NCBI RefSeq assembly: GCF_000717245.1
Contig: NZ_JNYQ01000007.1
Span: forward strand, 1-64,000
DNA: 64,000 nt
Origin: Kitasatospora papulosa
GTDB taxonomy: Bacteria > Actinomycetota > Actinomycetes > Streptomycetales > Streptomycetaceae
Direction: 5' to 3'
The position numbers were made by a program, and so were the translations under genes. The notes below the pieces were generated by a model. The model searched no databases, had not been told where the DNA came from, and was given only the letters and a program-made list of their open reading frames with translations. This document shows positions 42,961 to 51,412 of the stretch, in pieces. The stretch's first letter is position 1. The number at the start of each line of letters is the position of its first letter.

Positions 42961-43800
42961 ATGGGCCCGGAGACGGACCAGGAGCGGGACGACCGGAGCG
43001 TGTGCCCCGGGCGACTGCCCGAAGGGCTGGCCGACGCGCTGCGCGCCACGGCCGAGGAGATCGCGCAGCTGTTGCGTCGTGCCCCGGACACCGGTGCGGC
43101 CGTGCCGGGTCTGGTGTGGACGGTGGGGGAGCTGGCCGCGCACCTCGCACAGGCCAACGAGCTGATGGCGGACGTGGCGGCGGGGCGGCCGCGGCGCCAC
43201 GGCGACGGAACCCCCGAAGGCATCGCCGCAGCCAACGAGCAGGCCCTCGACGCGTTCGCCGAGCGGCGGGCGGACCCCCTGGCCGCGATGATCGTGACCC
43301 GGACCGAGGCGTACCTGGAGGCGGTGGCCTCGCACCCCGCGGAGGAGACGCTGCTGACGCCGATGGGCCCGATGAACCGGGTCGTCCTCGGCTCCTACCT
43401 CCTGACGCACATGCTGGGACACGGCGTCGACCTGGCCCGCGCGCTGAAGCGTCCGCACATGGTCGACCGGGCCCGGGCCAGGCTGACGCTGCCGTTCCTT
43501 CTCGAGGCCATGCCGCGGGTGACCGACGCCGCCGCCACGGCAGGGCTCAACGCCCGTTACGCGGTCCGGCTGTGGGGCGGCGGCCGGTTCGGGGTGACGT
43601 TCACCGACGGTACGGCGACCGTGGGCCACGCGTTCCCGGACCGGCCGGACTGCACGATCTCCATCGAGCCCGTGACGTTCCTGCTGATGGCGCTCGGCCG
43701 TTGCTCACCGGCGGGGGCCATGGCCCGCGGGCGGGTCCTCGCGTGGGGACGCAGGCCGTGGCTGGGGCCGCGTTTCCCGGAGTACTTCACGGCTCCGTGA
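42961..43800 (+). CDS. Mycothiol-dependent maleylpyruvate isomerase family protein
   Basis: This 279-residue protein has the MDMPI/DinB-like four-helix fold: the first helix ADALRATAEEIAQLL, a Trp-containing segment (PGLVWTVGELAAHLAQANELM), and the metal-binding His residues in AAHLA and LLTHMLGHGVDLARAL. A C-terminal SCP2-like part follows (FGVTFTDGTATVGHAFPDRPDCTISIE). The family uses mycothiol, the actinobacterial thiol, as cofactor in isomerisation or transfer reactions. The ATG at 42961 is well placed after GCGAGGAAG and GGCGAG. The substrate is unknown. Confidence 0.86.
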   Translation: MGPETDQERDDRSVCPGRLPEGLADALRATAEEIAQLLRRAPDTGAAVPGLVWTVGELAAHLAQANELMADVAAGRPRRHGDGTPEGIAAANEQALDAFAERRADPLAAMIVTRTEAYLEAVASHPAEETLLTPMGPMNRVVLGSYLLTHMLGHGVDLARALKRPHMVDRARARLTLPFLLEAMPRVTDAAATAGLNARYAVRLWGGGRFGVTFTDGTATVGHAFPDRPDCTISIEPVTFLLMALGRCSPAGAMARGRVLAWGRRPWLGPRFPEYFTAP

Positions 43801-43880
43801 GAACGGCGGATCTCCTCTCCCGCCCCGGTCCGCACGATCCGCAAGGCCCCACCGGAACGCCGCAGCAAGGAGCAGTACCC

Positions 43881-45686
43881 GTGTTCACCACCCGTCCCAC
43901 GCTTCAGGGCACCTTCGGCATGGTGTCCTCCACCCACTGGCTCGCCTCGCAGTCCGCGATGGCGGTCCTGGAGACCGGCGGCAACGCCTACGACGCGGCC
44001 GTCGCCGCCGGCTTCGTCCTGCACGTCGTCGAACCCCACCTCAACGGTCCGGCCGGCGAGGTCCCTATGATCCTCGCGCCCAAGGACGGCGACGTGCGGG
44101 TGCTGTGCGGCCAGGGCCCCGCCCCCGCCGGAGCGTCCGCCGCGCACTACCGCTCGCTCGGCCTCGACCTGGTCCCCGGCACCGGTCCGCTCGCCGCCGC
44201 CGTGCCGGGCGCCTTCGACGCCTGGATGCTGCTGCTGCGCGACCACGGGACCAAGTCCCTCGCCGAGGTCCTGCGGTACGCCGTCGGATACGCCGAGGAC
44301 GGCCACGCCCCGGTGGAACGTGTCGGCCGCACCGTGGAGACGGTCCGCGAGCTGTTCGAGAGCGAGTGGCCCACCTCCGCCGAGGTCTACCTCCCCGGCG
44401 GGAAGGCGCCCGAGCCCGGCACCCTGTTCCGCAACCCGGCCCTCGCCGCGACCTGGCGCCGTCTGACGGCCGAGGCGGAGGAGAAGGGCGGCGAGGACCG
44501 TGTCGCCCAGATCGAGGCCGCCCGCGAGATCTGGCGCACCGGCTTCATAGCCGAGGCGCTCGTCCGCCAGGCCGCCGTCCCCACCATGGACACCAGCGGG
44601 ACCCGCCACACCGGCACCCTCACCGCCGCAGACCTGGCGGGCTGGTCCGCGACGTACGAGGCTCCCGCCACCTACGACTGGAACGGCTGGACGCTGGCCA
44701 AGGCGGGCGGCTGGAGCCGGGGCCCCGTCCTCCTCCAGCAACTCGCGCTGCTCCCGGCGCAACTCCCGGCGTACGGCTCGGCCGAGTACGTCCACCTGCT
44801 CGTCGAAGGCTGCAAGCTCGCCATGGCCGACCGCGAGGCGTGGTACGGCGACGCCGCCGAGGTACCCGTCGGCGTCCTGCTCTCCGACGCCTACAACGAC
44901 GAGCGCCGCGCCCTGGTCGGGGACACCGCCTCCCTGGAGCTGCGCCCGGGCAGCCCCGGAGGGCGCGCCCCGGTCCTCGCCGCGCACGTCCGGGCCGTCG
45001 CCACCGGCGCGTCCGGCTTCGACGCCACGGGAATCCCGGTGGCGGGAGCGGGCGAGCCGACCGTCGCCGAGAACGGCGCGACCCGCGGCGACACCTGCCA
45101 CCTCGACGTCGTCGACCGCTGGGGGAACATGGTCGCCGCCACACCGAGCGGCGGCTGGCTCCAGTCCAACCCCGTGGTACCCGAGCTGGGCTTCCCGCTC
45201 GGCACCCGGCTGCAGATGGCCTGGCTCGACGAGGGCCTGCCGAACACACTGACCCCCGGCCGGCGCCCGCGCACCACGCTGACCCCGTCCCTCGCCCTGC
45301 GCGACGGCGTCCCCGTCATGGCGTTCGGCACTCCCGGCGGCGACCAGCAGGACCAGTGGCAGCTGCACTTCTTCCTCGCCGTGGCGCTGCGGGAGCGGGT
45401 CCGAGGCGGCCTCGACCTCCAGGGCGCCATCGACGCCCCGAACTGGCACAACGACAGCTTCCCCGGCTCCTTCTTCCCGCGCGGGATGCGTCCGGGGAGC
45501 GTCACCGTCGAGGAGGGGATGGCCCCCGGAGTCGTCGAGGAGCTGCGCCGGCGCGGCCATGACGTCACGGTGGGCGCCCCGTGGTCCGAGGGCCGTATGT
45601 GCGTGGTCGCCCGGGACCCCGGGACCGGTGTCCTGTCCGCCGCCGCGAACCCCCGGGGGATGCAGGGGTACGCCGTCGGCCGCTGA
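43881..45686 (+). CDS. Gamma-glutamyltransferase family protein, no signal peptide
   Basis: This 601-residue GGT homologue has no signal peptide and starts directly with TLQGTFGMVSSTHWLASQSA. Large-subunit motif LETGGNAYDAAVAAGFVLHV is present. The processing site is GDTCHLDVV, with Thr405 the predicted nucleophile but Cys following instead of the usual Thr. PNTLTPGRRPRTTLTPS and FGTPGGDQQDQWQL follow. Such cytosolic GGT-like proteins (YwrD group) act on unknown gamma-glutamyl or acyl compounds. It differs clearly from the secreted GGT at 9829-11634. AAGGAGC precedes GTG 43881. Confidence 0.9.
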   Translation: MFTTRPTLQGTFGMVSSTHWLASQSAMAVLETGGNAYDAAVAAGFVLHVVEPHLNGPAGEVPMILAPKDGDVRVLCGQGPAPAGASAAHYRSLGLDLVPGTGPLAAAVPGAFDAWMLLLRDHGTKSLAEVLRYAVGYAEDGHAPVERVGRTVETVRELFESEWPTSAEVYLPGGKAPEPGTLFRNPALAATWRRLTAEAEEKGGEDRVAQIEAAREIWRTGFIAEALVRQAAVPTMDTSGTRHTGTLTAADLAGWSATYEAPATYDWNGWTLAKAGGWSRGPVLLQQLALLPAQLPAYGSAEYVHLLVEGCKLAMADREAWYGDAAEVPVGVLLSDAYNDERRALVGDTASLELRPGSPGGRAPVLAAHVRAVATGASGFDATGIPVAGAGEPTVAENGATRGDTCHLDVVDRWGNMVAATPSGGWLQSNPVVPELGFPLGTRLQMAWLDEGLPNTLTPGRRPRTTLTPSLALRDGVPVMAFGTPGGDQQDQWQLHFFLAVALRERVRGGLDLQGAIDAPNWHNDSFPGSFFPRGMRPGSVTVEEGMAPGVVEELRRRGHDVTVGAPWSEGRMCVVARDPGTGVLSAAANPRGMQGYAVGR

Positions 45687-45731
45687 CCACCTGCCCGTGG
45701 CGGCCCCGGCGGACCGTGCTTAGCTGGAGCC

Positions 45732-46583
45732 ATGATCGATGACTTCCTGTACGGGACCGCCGGGCACGCCGGGGCGACTGCCGAGGTCGAGAGGGCGGTC
45801 CGGGCGGCGGCCGCCGCCGAGATCCTCCCGCGCTACCGCCAGCTGGCCGCGCACGAGATCGTCGAGAAGAGCGGCCCCCACGACCTGGTCACCGCCGCCG
45901 ACCGGCTCGCCGAGGAGCACCTCACCGCGTCGCTGACCCGGCTGCTTCCCGGCTCGGTCGTCGTCGGCGAGGAGGCCGTGCACGCCGACCCCGCCGTCTA
46001 CGACGCCCTCGGCGGCGACGCACCCGTGTGGATCGTCGACCCGGTCGACGGCACCCGCCAGTTCGTCCGCGGCGAACCCGGCTTCTGCACCCTGGTGGCC
46101 CTCGCCCGGCACGGCGAGGTGTACGCCTCGTGGACGTACGCACCCGTCCTCGACGAGATCGCCGTCGCCGTGCGGGGCCGGGGTGCCACGCTCAACGGCA
46201 CGGCCCTGCACAGCGGTTCGCCCGCCCCCGGCGCCGCGCTCAAGGTGGCCATGTCCCACCCCGACTACACCTCCGACGCCCAGAAGCGTGCCCTGCTCGG
46301 CCTGCGCACCGAGGGCATCGACGCCCGGGCCTGCGGATCGGCCGGCCTGGAGTACCTCGCCGTCGCCTGCGGGGCGCAGGACGCTGTGGCCTTCAACTGG
46401 GAGTTCGCCTGGGACCACGCGGCGGGGCTGCTCCTCGTCACCGAGGCGGGCGGGACCCAGTCGACGCTCTCCGGCGCCCCGTTCCGTATCACCGGCGGGA
46501 ACGACCTGCCCTTCACCGCCGCCAGGGACGAGGCGACCGCCGGGCGGATCCTCGACGCGCTGCGGGCCGGCCGTCAGGGCTGA
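45732..46583 (+). CDS. Inositol monophosphatase family phosphatase
   Basis: This 283-residue magnesium-dependent phosphatase has the family motifs: VVVGEEAVH (first metal ligand), WIVDPVDGTRQFVRG (DPIDGT motif) and WEFAWDHAAGLLLVTEAGG (WD motif). It removes phosphate from inositol phosphate, histidinol phosphate or a similar sugar phosphate; the sequence does not decide which. The gene starts 45 bp after the GGT-like gene and may be in its operon. Confidence 0.92.
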   Translation: MIDDFLYGTAGHAGATAEVERAVRAAAAAEILPRYRQLAAHEIVEKSGPHDLVTAADRLAEEHLTASLTRLLPGSVVVGEEAVHADPAVYDALGGDAPVWIVDPVDGTRQFVRGEPGFCTLVALARHGEVYASWTYAPVLDEIAVAVRGRGATLNGTALHSGSPAPGAALKVAMSHPDYTSDAQKRALLGLRTEGIDARACGSAGLEYLAVACGAQDAVAFNWEFAWDHAAGLLLVTEAGGTQSTLSGAPFRITGGNDLPFTAARDEATAGRILDALRAGRQG

Positions 46584-46636
46584 GCCGGAGCCTTCCCGCC
46601 GCGACGGCCGCGGCCGCGCGCGGTATGCAGGCAGGT

Positions 46637-47293
46637 ATGAGTTCCGAACCCGCTCCGTTGCTCGCCCTGGATCTCGCCGGTACGTTCGCGTTCGGGCTGA
46701 ACGGGGCGCTGACAGCGGTGCGTGCCGCACGGCTGGACGTGGTCGGTGTGGTCGTCCTCGGAATGATCACCGCGCTGGGCGGCGGCTTCATCCGTGACGT
46801 CCTGATCGATTCGCTGCCACCGGCGACGCTCCTGGACTGGCGCTACTACACCCTGGCCGCCGTCGGCGGACTGCTCGCTTTCACCCTCAGCAGGCACCTG
46901 CGCCGGATCGAGACGCCGATCATCGTGCTCGACGCCGTCGGTCTGAGTGCCTTCGCGGTCATCGGTGCGAGCACGGCCCTGGACTCCGGGCTCGGATTCG
47001 CGCCCGCGGTCCTGCTGGGAGTCATCACCGCCGTGGGCGGGGGAACGATCCGGGACGTGCTCGTCCGCCGGATTCCGACGGTGCTGAGCACCGGTCTGTA
47101 CGCCATCCCGGCGCTGGTGGGCGCCGCGGTGACCGTCGCCGCGGTCGAGACGGGGGTGTACGGCCTGCCGGCCGCCCTGGGAGCGGCAACCCTGTGCTTC
47201 CTGATCCGCGTGCTCGGCCTGCGTTACGGTCTCAACGCGCCGGAACCTCCCGAGACCCGCGGGCGCGGAGGGCCGGACGAAGCCGGCGGGTGA
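46637..47293 (+). CDS. TRIC / UPF0126 family cation channel
   Basis: This membrane protein of about 218 residues is an internal duplication: two halves each contain three helices and a glycine-rich motif (ITALGGGFIRDVLID and ITAVGGGTIRDVLVR) with the KEV/RDV basic residue. It is the prokaryotic TRIC-type monovalent cation channel (YadS/UPF0126). ATG 46637 is preferred to ATG 46625 for spacing from the weak AGGCAGG. The C-terminus is a hydrophilic tail. Confidence 0.9.
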   Translation: MSSEPAPLLALDLAGTFAFGLNGALTAVRAARLDVVGVVVLGMITALGGGFIRDVLIDSLPPATLLDWRYYTLAAVGGLLAFTLSRHLRRIETPIIVLDAVGLSAFAVIGASTALDSGLGFAPAVLLGVITAVGGGTIRDVLVRRIPTVLSTGLYAIPALVGAAVTVAAVETGVYGLPAALGAATLCFLIRVLGLRYGLNAPEPPETRGRGGPDEAGG

Positions 47294-47530
47294 GCCGGTC
47301 CCACGGGTTCGTCCGCCCGGCCCATCGGGAGCGGTCCGTCGCGCACCGGTGAGGTGGCCCTTCCGCCGCACGGGCGACGTGACTCCGCTGCACCCCCTCC
47401 CAGGGCCTCCCGGCTCCGGCCGGGTGGCCGGGTGCGGGGCCGTGACTAGGCTCGGACCTCGGGTGCCCGGAGCTCCGGCGTGGCTCGGACCCCGACGGAC
47501 CGTCCCCACCACGCCTGCGAGGAGAGTGCC

Positions 47531-48787
47531 GTGGCCGACCCCGCGCGGACCGTACTGGACGGCCTCGGCAGCATCCGCTCCAGCCTCGAGGACCTCTACC
47601 GGGACCTGCACCGGCACCCCGAACTCGGCCTCGGCGAGGACCGCACGGCGAAGAAGGCCGCCGACGCCCTGCGGGACGCCGGTTACGACGTCACCGAAGG
47701 GATCGGCGGCACCGGCGTCCTCGGCGTGCTGGTGAACGGGACCGGCCCGGTCGTCATGGCCCGGGCGGACATGGACGCCTTGCCGGTGCGCGAACGGACC
47801 GGCCTTCCCTATGCCTCCACCGCGACGGCCACCGACCGCAACGGCGACGAACAACCGGTCATGCACGCCTGCGGACACGACGTGCACGTGACCTGTCTGA
47901 TCGGCTGCGCCCAGCTACTGGCTGACCACCGGGACGCCTGGCACGGCACCTTCGTGGCGCTCTTCCAGCCGTCGGAGGAGAACGGCGACGGTGCCGAGGC
48001 CATGATCGGGGACGGCCTCACCGACAAGGCGCCACGCCCCGACGTCGTGCTCGCGCAGCACGTCCTGCCCTATCCCGCGGGCTACGTCGGCACACGTCCG
48101 GGATCCTTCCTCTCCGCCGCGGACAGCCTGCGGATCACCGTCCACGGTCGCGGTGCGCACGGGTCCATGCCCCAGTCCGCGGTCGACCCCGTGGTGCTGG
48201 CCGCGACGATCGTCGTGCGCCTGCAGACCGTCGTATCCCGGGAACTGGCCGCCACCACCCCCGCGGTCCTGACGGTGGGCAGCATCCACGCGGGCAGCGG
48301 CCCCAACGTGATCCCCGACCGGGCCGTCATCGAGCTCAACGTCCGCACCTACGACGACGTCACGCGCACCCAGGTCCTGGACGCGATCGAGCGGATCGTC
48401 GAAGCCGAGTGCCAGGCGTCGCGCTCACCCGAGGAGCCCGAGATCGAGCGGATCTCGTCCTTCCCTCCCACCGTCAACGACGAGGAACCGACCCGGCGCG
48501 TCGGGGAGGCGTTCACCGCGTACTTCGGCGACGACGCGCACACCGTCGAACTGCAGACCGCCAGCGAGGACATGAGCGAGATCCCGCAGGCGTTCGGAGT
48601 GCCGTTCACCTACTGGGCGATCGGCGGGATCGATCCGGAACGCTACGCCGAAGCCGAAAGGAAGGGGACCGTCTCCCAGGACATCCCCGTCAACCACAGC
48701 GCCACCTTCGCCCCCGTCGTGCAGCCGACCCTCGACACCGGCGTCAGCGCCCTGGTGGTGGCCTCCCTGGCCTGGCTCGAGAGCTGA
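47531..48787 (+). CDS. M20-family metal-dependent amidohydrolase
   Basis: This 418-residue M20D-type hydrolase removes acyl or amide groups from amino acid conjugates. Metal and catalytic motifs are MARADMDALPVRE, HACGHDVHVTCLIG, FQPSEENGDGAEAMI and LAQHVLP; a late TASEDMSEI and NHSATFAP complete the site. A lid domain is in the middle (RITVHGRGAHGSMPQ). GTG 47531 follows GGAGAG. The gene is convergent with the nitroreductase gene, 49 bp apart. Confidence 0.93.
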   Translation: MADPARTVLDGLGSIRSSLEDLYRDLHRHPELGLGEDRTAKKAADALRDAGYDVTEGIGGTGVLGVLVNGTGPVVMARADMDALPVRERTGLPYASTATATDRNGDEQPVMHACGHDVHVTCLIGCAQLLADHRDAWHGTFVALFQPSEENGDGAEAMIGDGLTDKAPRPDVVLAQHVLPYPAGYVGTRPGSFLSAADSLRITVHGRGAHGSMPQSAVDPVVLAATIVVRLQTVVSRELAATTPAVLTVGSIHAGSGPNVIPDRAVIELNVRTYDDVTRTQVLDAIERIVEAECQASRSPEEPEIERISSFPPTVNDEEPTRRVGEAFTAYFGDDAHTVELQTASEDMSEIPQAFGVPFTYWAIGGIDPERYAEAERKGTVSQDIPVNHSATFAPVVQPTLDTGVSALVVASLAWLES

Positions 48788-48836
48788 GCCGGGCCAGGGG
48801 CCGCCGCCGCACGTCCGCGAGGACGACGGCCGCCTG

Positions 48837-49682
48837 CTACCTGAGCTCGAAGCCGCGTTCCTGGACGGTCGCCCGCAGGTTCTCCCGGCCGTCCATGACG
48901 GCCACGTCGCCGGAGGAGAAGGCGACCGCGTCCTTCCAGGTCTTCTCCCTCATCCCGGAGTCCTCGCGCCACTGCTGGAACACGGTCTCGTAGACCTCGG
49001 CCGCGCTCTTCCACGCGCCCGTCCCGTAGCGGTCGTGGTGCAGCACCATGTCCTGGGAGGGGCGCGGCCGCACCAGGGTGGGGCGCTCGGGGTCGGGCCG
49101 GCCCACGACGAGGCCGAACGCGACGAAGCTGAACGGCGGCAGGTCGATCAGCTCGGCGAGCTCCTCGGCCCGGTTGCGGCTGGCGCCGATGTACACCGTC
49201 CCCAGGCCGAGCGACTCCGCGGCGACCGCGGCGTTCTGGGCGGCGAGTGCCGCGTCCAGGGACGACGTGAGGAAGGCGTCGAGGTGTTCGAGGACCTCCG
49301 CCCTGCCGCCGGCCTCGGTGGTGATCGCGTGGCTGCGTGAGAGATCCGCTATCCAGAGCAGGAAGACCGGCGCCTCGTTGATGTACGGGTTGCCCATGCC
49401 GATCGAGTGCATCCGTGTCGTCTCGGCGATCCGTGCCTTCAGCTCGGGATCGCTGACCGCCACCACGCTCCACTGGTGGAGGTTCGAGGACGTCGACGCC
49501 GACTGGGCCGCCGCGACCAGCGTCTCGACCGCACCCTCGGGCAGCGGGTCGGGCAGGTAGGCGCGTACGGACCGGTGCCGGAGGAGCCCTTCGATCTGTT
49601 CGTTCCACAGGATCTTGTCCGGGCCGTTGCCCTTGCCGTACCGCAGGTCCAGCAGTTCCTGTCGCTGTTCGTCCGTCGTCAC
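48837..49682 (-). CDS. Nitroreductase family flavoprotein
   Basis: This 281-residue NfsA/NfrA-type FMN enzyme has RHRSVRAYLPDPLPEGAVE near the start, AAAQSASTSSNLHQWSVVAV (FMN phosphate), AALAAQNAAVAAESLGLGTV with the nitroreductase core, and a C-terminal FGLVVGRPD. GTG 49682 follows GAAAGAGG and replaces an in-frame ATG at 49742 with no ribosome site. It diverges from a TetR gene whose operator lies in the shared intergenic region, so it is the likely regulated target. Confidence 0.9.
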   Translation of the reverse strand: MTTDEQRQELLDLRYGKGNGPDKILWNEQIEGLLRHRSVRAYLPDPLPEGAVETLVAAAQSASTSSNLHQWSVVAVSDPELKARIAETTRMHSIGMGNPYINEAPVFLLWIADLSRSHAITTEAGGRAEVLEHLDAFLTSSLDAALAAQNAAVAAESLGLGTVYIGASRNRAEELAELIDLPPFSFVAFGLVVGRPDPERPTLVRPRPSQDMVLHHDRYGTGAWKSAAEVYETVFQQWREDSGMREKTWKDAVAFSSGDVAVMDGRENLRATVQERGFELR

Positions 49683-49806
49683 AGCACGCCTCTTTCGCTT
49701 CGGTTCGCATGAATCGGGTTCAGGTCTCGCCAGGTCGGGCAAGGGTGAGCGGCCTCACCCGGGCATCAATGGCACAGCGATGACCATATGGCAGTACCCA
49801 GCATAA

Positions 49807-49840
49807 TGGCAGTCGACTGCCAGAATGGCGGCGGTAGAAT
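49807..49840. promoter_or_regulatory. Perfect 16-bp operator and -10 box of the TetR gene
   Basis: TGGCAGTCGACTGCCA (49807-49822) is a perfect palindrome; an extra TGGCAGT half-site occurs about 20 bp upstream. TAGAAT (49835-49840) is a good -10 box, seven bases before the GTG, so the TetR transcript is probably leaderless. The palindrome lies over the -35 region and between two divergent genes, the classic position for a TetR autorepressor. Confidence 0.8.
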
Positions 49841-49847
49841 ACTTCGT

Positions 49848-50441
49848 GTGTCCACACTTCGAGACAGGCGACGACAGGCCACCGAGGCGGAGATCGAGGC
49901 AGCGGCGATCGACCTCTTCGAGGAAGCCGGCTATGAGGCGACGACCTGCGACGACATCGCCGCAGGGGCGGACGTCTCGGCCCGGACCTTCTACCGCTAC
50001 GGGGTGAACAAGGAGGAAGCGGCCTTCAGGAGCGCGAAGCGGTTCGACGAACTCATCGGCGACGCGCTCTGCGAGCGCGCCTCGGGCGGGCCCCTCACAC
50101 CCGTCGCCGTCGAGGACGCCATCGCCCACCTGCTGGCCGAGTCGTGCGGGGAGGCGTGGATGGTGCGGATGCTGCGTGTGCGACGCCTCACTTCCCACGA
50201 CCCGGCCCTGCGCCGCATCGCGCAGCACTACGACGCCGAGTGCGTGGACCTGGTCGTGCGGCGCCTCTCCGAGCACGACGGTGCCCGTCCCGAGGACCTG
50301 CTGCGGACCCGTGTGACGGTCGCGACCGCCCTCACCGTCTTCCGGGCCGCGCTGGACGAGTGGATCGCACGGGGCGCCGGCGACGGTGCCGCCCTGATCG
50401 CCCTGTACCGAAAGGCGTCCGCCTTCATGGCGGTGCGGTGA
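49848..50441 (+). CDS. TetR-family transcriptional regulator
   Basis: This 197-residue regulator has an N-terminal TetR helix-turn-helix (RRRQATEAEIEAAAIDLFEE, then TTCDDIAAGADVSARTFYRY) and a helical ligand-binding domain with AIAHLLAESCGEAWMVRM. GTG 49848 directly follows a leaderless promoter; there is no ribosome site. The divergent nitroreductase is the natural target, so the inducer may be a nitro- or quinone-like compound, by inference. Confidence 0.91.
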   Translation: MSTLRDRRRQATEAEIEAAAIDLFEEAGYEATTCDDIAAGADVSARTFYRYGVNKEEAAFRSAKRFDELIGDALCERASGGPLTPVAVEDAIAHLLAESCGEAWMVRMLRVRRLTSHDPALRRIAQHYDAECVDLVVRRLSEHDGARPEDLLRTRVTVATALTVFRAALDEWIARGAGDGAALIALYRKASAFMAVR

Positions 50442-50504
50442 CGCCGTGCGGTGGCGGCGTGCGGTGACGTCCGCCCCGGACGGGCGTACGCCCCCGTCGT
50501 ACCG

Positions 50505-51326
50505 TCAGGAGGCGTCGTCCAGTACGGCCCGCACCTCGCGTACGACATCCGCCGCCGCCTCCACCGCCTCGGCGTCCAGGCCGCGCAGGGCCGCCGACAC
50601 CCGGTCCGCGAAGTCCGACGGGGCGTCCGGCAGGGCTGCGGCGGCAGCGAGCGCGCCCTTCTCGTTCAGGCACCAGACGCGGTGGTGGGCGTGCAGGACC
50701 TGGGCGAGGATCCCGAAGGCCTTCGACAGGCAGAGCGCCACATGGAGCGTGTCCCCGGACGGCGCCGACTTGCGCGCGGAGGCCACGGAGAAGTCCGCCT
50801 CCCACACCGCCCCGGTCAGAGCGCGGCGCAGCGGTTCGGGATAGGTGCGCACCGCCTCCTGAAGGGCGGTCAGCTCTCCCCGCGGGTCGTCGAGCACCTG
50901 GCCCAGCGCGACCTCTCCCACGTAGCAGGGCGACCAGAAGCCCAACGGGTGGCCGGGCTGCGTCCCCACCTCGAAGCGGCCGGCCCGGCAGTCCGACCAC
51001 ACCGACTCCACCCGGTCCAGGTCGCGCAGGATCCAGTCGACGGCGACACCGTCCACGGTCAGCCACGCCCCGCCGTTCACCCAGGGGCCCCAGCCCCCCG
51101 GCCCCGCGACCTCGGCCGGCGCCCCCTGGGCCTCGGACGCCAGGGCGGTGAGGGCGGCCAGGTCCGGGGTGCCCCGGTAGTAGACGCCCAGATCCCAGTC
51201 GGAGTCGGGGCGGTGCGTGCCGCGGGCCCTGCTCCCGCCCAGGACGACGGCCTCGACCGAGGGCGACCGGGCCAGTCGGGAAGCCATCGCGCGGACGAGG
51301 GGAGAGGGTGCGCACGCGTCGTTCAT
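50505..51326 (-). CDS. Nucleotidyltransferase-domain protein
   Basis: This 273-residue protein has a minimal nucleotidyltransferase head: VVLGGSRARGTHRPDSDWDLGVYY, with the GSxxxG and DxD motifs of the pol-beta fold, and a helical C-terminal half. Its size and form resemble aminoglycoside nucleotidyltransferase-like and MNT-type proteins. No partner HEPN gene is adjacent, so a toxin-antitoxin role is unsupported. The substrate is unknown. Confidence 0.87.
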   Translation of the reverse strand: MNDACAPSPLVRAMASRLARSPSVEAVVLGGSRARGTHRPDSDWDLGVYYRGTPDLAALTALASEAQGAPAEVAGPGGWGPWVNGGAWLTVDGVAVDWILRDLDRVESVWSDCRAGRFEVGTQPGHPLGFWSPCYVGEVALGQVLDDPRGELTALQEAVRTYPEPLRRALTGAVWEADFSVASARKSAPSGDTLHVALCLSKAFGILAQVLHAHHRVWCLNEKGALAAAAALPDAPSDFADRVSAALRGLDAEAVEAAADVVREVRAVLDDAS

Positions 51327-51412
51327 CGTGCGAGAGGCTACCCGGGGGTCCGTCGTCCCCGCCCCCGAATATCCTGGGTCCCCCGGCCACCGGCTGACAA
51401 AGGAGTCCGAAG

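Noticed and set aside
43557..45560. Long minus-strand open frame antisense to the GGT-like gene
   Set aside because: Low-complexity antisense of a clear enzyme gene, with no ribosome site.
50505..51326. Possible MNT/HEPN toxin-antitoxin system around the nucleotidyltransferase
   Set aside because: No HEPN-like gene is adjacent; the neighbours are a TetR regulator and an FAD oxidoreductase.
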